Shown here piece after piece: positions 59,343-64,000 of a stretch of DNA of 64,000 nucleotides (the stretch's first letter is position 1; every line of letters begins with the position of its first letter). Origin of the DNA: Halictus rubicundus (taxonomy: Eukaryota > Arthropoda > Insecta > Hymenoptera > Halictidae). Position numbers and translations under genes: made by a program. The stretch lies in assembly GCF_050948215.1 (NCBI RefSeq), contig NC_135149.1, positions 10,521,001 to 10,585,000 on the forward strand, given 5' to 3'. A model generated the notes under the pieces. It made no database searches, was not told the origin of the DNA, and saw only the letters and a program-made list of their open reading frames with translations.

Positions 59343-60750
59343 GTGAGTCAGTGAATCCAATGTTTTCTTAGTTCTTAAAACTGATCATAGCGACTCACGA
59401 GAGGATGAGTACTCGTGTGAAGCAAAATGTTAGACATTTTATGATTGTTTTGTATATTTCTTAGAAGAGGCTAGACCTTCTTGTTTTCTTTTTCAATTAA
59501 TGTTTAGTGTAGAAATCGGACGAACCATCGGTTTCATATGAAATAATTTACTTAGGAATTTAATTTTGACTATAAATGATATAGTACAATTTATTACAAA
59601 TAAATATAAATTCATTTTATTAAAGTTAAAACATTTTATAATAATTCTAATGCATATAACTATTTGATTATATCCATTTTTCAAATATATACAGATAAAC
59701 TTTAACTTCATATTATCGCATTGTATTAATGTTGATTTAACATGTTTATGTACAAGAAGGCACATTGCGACAGACAGTTCCTAAGTTCAAAGTAATTCTT
59801 GGTTGTGTATTTCTTGAATTTCGAAACATTTACTTCGAAAACAGGAACGGCTGAGGGTATTACCATTAATTGTAAATGAGCAAAATACATAATTAATATA
59901 ACGTAACGGAACACTTTATATAAATGAATTTTATAAGTCGAATTTAATGTAACACAATTTACTCTAAATATGTCATTCATATAGATTTTGCATATTTTAT
60001 TAACAGATGAAACGAAAGCAAAGATTAGTCCGCTTAACTTTTTACTAATGTATGTATATCTAAGAAACTATATTTCTAAGAAACTTTTCTTGCCTTTGCT
60101 CAATTAATTTCTCAGCTCTAATTCATTGATAGACCCAGGGGTGCATCCAATGAGTTACAGCAGTGAGTACGGATTAGTGGTAAGGTTTCTTTGGCGACTG
60201 ACAGTGCTTAAGCGTGTCGTGCAAGACGTATGCTCCCACTAATGCGTGAGAGTGTGTGATTAGATAGACGGAAATGCATCCATTATTAAATATTATACTT
60301 GCTTGAAATCCATAAAATAATAAGAAGATATAATTCGTGATATATGTATACAATATACACTATACGATCAATTGAATGTTAATACTTGAAGAGAATTCAT
60401 ACTTTGTACAAAATATTATATGAAACTCATGAATATATTCAGCAGAATGATTTATATGAAAATAGAAGATTATTATAATACAATTTCGCTGTTGTTACAA
60501 TAATTTTCTGTATTTATACAATAAGTTTCTATATTTTTTGTATATCGCAATGTACGCTAGTTTGTCAGTCGATTTCAGCATTGGTATGTATTTTTGTTAG
60601 AGTATGGCTGTTGTTTGCTATAAGCTCGGGTGACGGGGCGTCCTGGAACGTTCTCTCTAGTTTCTAATTCTCTCTAGTTATGTGTGAGAATTGTGAGTGT
60701 ATTCTTGTATTTTAATATTGGAGTTGGATATGGATGGAATTTAATGTTGG
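59343..60750. other. Intron-like or intergenic AT-rich stretch between copies A and B
   Basis: The part near 59790-59880 (CGAAACATTTACTTCG, GAGGGTATTACCATTAATTG) has a counterpart at 63938-63990, showing that the duplication extends at least this far. Donor-like GTAAGG at 60181 lies in a GC-richer patch at 60120-60260. No gene is recognised. Confidence 0.4.
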
Positions 60751-62415
60751 ATTCCGACCAATTGTGATAATCGAATCGTTCGATTCGGACCAATTGCGAT
60801 AATCGAATGGTGAGATGCGCGCGCATGCTTCCTGAGCACCCATTACTCTCCCTTGGCGCTTAGTAGAGCTTAGACGTACTATTCAAGAGAGCACATTACT
60901 TGGTTTGTTTAAATAATTAAATCAAGCGTAGTGATCAGACAGTGACAAAAAACGAAAGTCGAGCTCATTAGAAATCGGGAACTGTATTTTCGGCCAGAGT
61001 TCCGGCATTTTCTTCAGAAATATGTGAGTTTAAAATTTTACTTCTCTGCTCCTTCTCGGGACACAATATTTCATATTGTTTTATACCGATTTGTTTGGAA
61101 ATTCCTTGTTATAATGCATGATTTGAAATTATTCTATTTGTAACAAATAAAGTAAGACAAGACAAGTAGATCAAGAATATAAAGTATCTGCAGGGGAAAA
61201 ATTTAAATTGCTTCGAAGTCCTCGTAAAAAACAATTAGTATTAATCTTAATGCTTCGTTATGTCGGAGAAGCATTCTAATTTGTCTTGATTTTCAAATTT
61301 CTTGCTGATATGTAACGTATTGTATAACCGTTGGATTCCGACCAATTGCGATAATCGAATCGTTCGATTCGGACCAATTGCGATAATCGAATGGTGAGAT
61401 GCGCGCGCAGTCTTCCTGAGCACCCATTACTCTCCCTTGGCGCTTAGTAGAGCTTAGACGTACTATTCAAGAGAGCACATTACTTGGTTTGTTTAAATAA
61501 TTAAATCAAGCGTAGTGATCAGACAGTGACAAAAAACGAAAGTCGAGATCATTAGAAATCGGGAACTGTATTTTCTGCCAGAGTTCCGGCATTTTCTTCG
61601 GAAATATGTGAGTTTAAAGTTTGACTTCTCTGCTACTTCTCGGGACACAATATTTCATATTGTTTTATACCGATTTATTTGAAAATTACTTGTCATAATG
61701 CATGATTTGAAATTATTCTATTTGTAACAAATAAAGTAAGACAAGACAAGTAGATCAAGAATATAAAGTATCTGCAGGGGAAAAATTTAAATTGCTTCGA
61801 AATCCTCGTAAAAAACAATTAGTATTAATCTTAATGCTTCGTTATGTCGGAGAAGCATTCTAATTTGTCTTGATTTTCAAATTTCTTGCTGATATGTAAC
61901 GTATTGTATAACCGTTGGATTCCGACCAATTGCGATAATCGAATCGTTCGATTCGGACCAATTGCGATAATCGAATGGTGAGATGCGCGCGCAGTCTTCC
62001 TGAGCACCCATTACTCTCCCTTGGCGCTTAGTAGAGCTTAGACGTACTATTCAAGAGAGCACATTACTTGGTTTGTTTAAATAATTAAATCAAGCGTAGT
62101 GATCAGACAGTGACAAAAAACGAAAGTCGAGCTCATTAGAAATCGGGAACTGTATTTTCTGCCAAAGTTCCGGCATTTTCTTCGGAAATATGTGAGTTTA
62201 AAATTTGACTTCTCTGCTCCTTCTCGGGACACAATATTTCATATTGTTTTATACCGATTTATTTGAAAATTACTTGTCATAATGCATGATTTGAAATTAT
62301 TCTATTTGTAATAAATAAAGTAAGACAAGGCAAATAGTAAAGGAATATAAAGTATGTATCTGCAGGGAAAAACTTAAATTGCTACGAAATCCTCATAAAA
62401 AACAATTAGTGCAAA
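60751..62415 (+). repeat. 584-bp tandem repeat, nearly three units, each with a candidate promoter and first exon
   Basis: Unit starts (ATTCCGACCAATTG) are at 60751, 61335 and 61919: both spacings are exactly 584 bp and the units are nearly identical. The last is about 500 bp and diverges after about 62330. Each unit has two GACCAATTGCGATAATCGA blocks (CCAAT-containing, 30 bp apart around the palindrome CGAATCGTTCGATTCG), then GATCAGACAGTGAC, then an ATG-free stretch ending TTCCGGCATTTTCTTC and GAAATAT|GTGAGT. Donors are at 61024, 61608 and 62192. The layout suggests an amplified promoter plus untranslated first exon. A tandem satellite without function is the alternative. Confidence 0.85.
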
Positions 62416-62986
62416 ATGATTTTTACATTTTCTGAAATCCCCTCTATTTCGCTTGCTTTTTTACCGAATTTCTCCTAAATTAAACTTGTGTTTAATTCTT
62501 CGAAATTATTCCATTGCTTCTCGTAATGGACGCCAACCGAATATTCGCGAGCAAAGTTCAGAATTGTTTCGTTTGAATTTCGGCCAATCAAAAGCCAGCA
62601 TTCTCGCGGGGCTAGCCCATCGGTTAGGATTTCAAAGTGGTTGCGTCGTTCTCTTCTAGCTTCTCAATAATTTTCAATATTTAGTAGTTTAAACTGACTG
62701 TGCATTGTTTAAGCATATAATAAAAGTAAAATTAACGCGAATGAAACCTAGTGCATAATTTATTTTTATGAAATTTGTTTTGATCAACGAGAAATGTGAG
62801 TTCGAAAATTTGCTCCTCCGACTTCAACATTTGCAATTGGTCATTTTCTTTCTTGGCACATTAGAAGCCTTTTACATTTAATACTAACAATGCTATAAGA
62901 ACAATGGAGAATAGATTTCGATAATATTCCACTTATTTGTTCAAATTTGCTGAATTTTTATCTTTTTTATTATTTATCGGTAACAG
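62416..62986. repeat. Segmental duplicate of 58011-58785 (copy B upstream part)
   Basis: The order of landmarks matches copy A: TCTCCTAAATTAA, ATTCTTCGAAATTATTCCAT, TAATGGACGCCAA, TTTCGGCCAATCA, CAGCATTCTCGCGGG, TTTTTATGAAATTTGTTTT, TTTCTTTCTTGGCACATTAG. Copy A carries about 200 extra bases (about 58110-58310) absent here. Offsets from copy A are about 4.2 kb. Confidence 0.85.
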
Positions 62987-63656
62987 GTATTATTCGATTT
63001 TTAGGCGTACCCTCCAACCATTTGCCAAGGAAGACAGACGTTATGCAACAACAACATCAAAACAACAATGTAAGTTTCATTAATTATTTACAATATAATC
63101 AAATTGTTTAAATAAATATATTTTTTCAATAAAAATTTTAAATAATCAAATATTTTTATAAACAGGATTTTGTAAGCAAATAAAATTGTTTAAACAATTA
63201 ATTTTTTTAATAAATAATTTTTTAAACAAATAATTTTTTTAAACAAATAATTTTGTAAACAAATATTTTTAAACAAATAATTTTAAACAAATAATTTTTT
63301 TAAACAAATAATTTTTTAAAACAAATTAACCATTTTTATAAGTTCGTAGATTAGAGTAAGTAGTTAAATTATGATGTATCATAATGTAAAGCATGTCATA
63401 ATGAAATGCATGTAATGAAATTAATTATTATCGTCGGTATTTGCAGAATCAGAATGTTTGATATTGTTCCTGATTTTAGTACTCCCATGATATTTAACTA
63501 CTACTAATAATAATATTTCTGTTTCAGAATATGCAGAAGGACACGACGAGTACAGAAGAGGAATCACCAACATCCCTCAGGGGCTGCACTCGAGTGCAGT
63601 ACGGGTGTGGCGCACCCGAGGTCCCGATGCCTCCTCTTTTTAGCCCTGGGTACTAG
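62987..63656 (+). CDS. Copy B short spliced open frame, 51 residues, unknown family
   Basis: Exon 62987-63069 (acceptor TAACAG, donor AACAACAAT|GTAAGT) and exon 63528-63656 (acceptor TTTCTGTTTCAG). The ATG at 63043 gives MQQQHQNNN, then NMQKDTTSTEEESPTS..., ending MPPLFSPGY at TAG 63654-63656, all in one frame. The second exon is GC-rich and contains the perfect 16-bp palindrome CTGCACTCGAGTGCAG (63584-63599). It has no counterpart in copy A. Two other acceptor-like sites occur in between (for example TTTGCAG before 63448, which leads to a stop after four codons). A conserved 5' exon with a new 3' exon is what exon turnover after duplication would produce. It may instead be a non-coding transcript. 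Confidence 0.35.
63160..63330 (+). repeat. Minisatellite of AAACAAATAATTTTT-like units inside the copy B intron
   Basis: About nine imperfect units of 14-20 bp. Copy A has related but less regular AAATTGTTTAAACAAAT-type sequence at 58890-59110, so the array probably expanded after the duplication. Confidence 0.8.
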
Positions 63657-64000
63657 CACCTCATTTTTAATTAAAATGTTCTGCTAGGGGGTGTAAAAGA
63701 GGGTTGTCAGTACCAAAATCAATTGAATTCCTGTAATTTTTAAAATTGAATTTAACTATCACAATAATAGCTTCAGTAGGAAGCAAAAAATTAACCATTT
63801 TTATAAGTTTTGAATTGCATAAAAATTACTCTTCACTTTTGTGCATTTTCCTATTTACACTTCGTACATTTTCCTATGTACACTTCGCGACGATCAGGTA
63901 CTAATTTTGAAGTAATACTTGTGTATGCATTGTTTGAATATCGAAACTTTTACTTCGTAATTTGGACCGACCGAGGGTATCATTATTCATTATAAATACT
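63657..64000. repeat. Copy B downstream part, running off the window
   Basis: Positions 63800-63860 match copy A at 59130-59200, and 63938-63990 match 59815-59880, with the material between them deleted or rearranged. The duplication therefore continues beyond the right edge. Confidence 0.6.

Noticed and set aside
57380..64000. Hymenopteran sex-determination locus (csd/feminizer or a non-coding equivalent)
   Set aside because: Tandem duplication and multiplied first exons invite the idea, but none of the recognisable csd/feminizer protein features is present and the window offers no evidence on sex specificity or allelic diversity.
1..64000. tRNA, rRNA or CRISPR loci
   Set aside because: Scanning for T-loop GTTCGAATC-type motifs, conserved rRNA words and regularly spaced short repeats gave nothing convincing; a dedicated covariance-model search could still find a tRNA or snRNA.

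Overview
The window looks like nuclear DNA of an insect, probably hymenopteran, but the species cannot be read from the sequence. The reasons are an AT-rich background broken by CpG-rich islands, short GT-AG introns of 40 to 100 bp, many short transposon remnants of insect type, and two conserved animal genes with insect-style structure. No rRNA, tRNA, CRISPR or bacterial operon structure was seen.

Layout. Positions 1-50,000 are a gene desert. No conserved protein could be recognised there, and most open frames are short and chance-like. What can be read is a mosaic of non-autonomous DNA transposons and foldback repeats: TA-flanked mariner-type elements at 2967 and 24855, a truncated relative at 20431, two TTAA-flanked piggyBac-type elements at 13311 and 48670, a possible third at 34597, hAT-type ends at 46686 and 47859, a dispersed foldback family starting GGTTAAACTTCAC at 906, 9476, 18598, 34370 and 45138, a 459-bp element with 70-bp inverted ends at 29079, and an 818-bp imperfect palindrome at 7570-8387. 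A TATA-box promoter-like island with two splice donors lies at 40748-41040.

Positions 50,300-55,160 hold the only firmly identified genes, arranged tail to tail: a NOL11 homologue (+, four exons, 620 residues; ribosome biogenesis in the nucleolus) and UQCRC2 (-, seven exons, 443 residues; core subunit 2 of mitochondrial complex III). Their candidate poly(A) signals lie 5 bp apart on opposite strands, so the 3' ends may overlap. The two products do not act together in any obvious way.

Positions 57,300-64,000 hold the most unusual structure: a locus duplicated with an offset of about 4.2 kb (copy A about 57.4-59.9 kb, copy B about 60.7 kb to beyond the window edge). Both copies carry a related exon with conserved splice sites that encodes the start MQQQHQNNN. 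Upstream are five related candidate first exons, each ending in AAATAC or AAATAT followed by GTAAGC or GTGAGT. Three of them sit in a 584-bp tandem array, so the array appears to have multiplied a promoter plus first exon. The downstream exons differ between copies. No known family was recognised; it may be a long non-coding RNA, a short-peptide gene, or the 5' end of a larger gene to the right.
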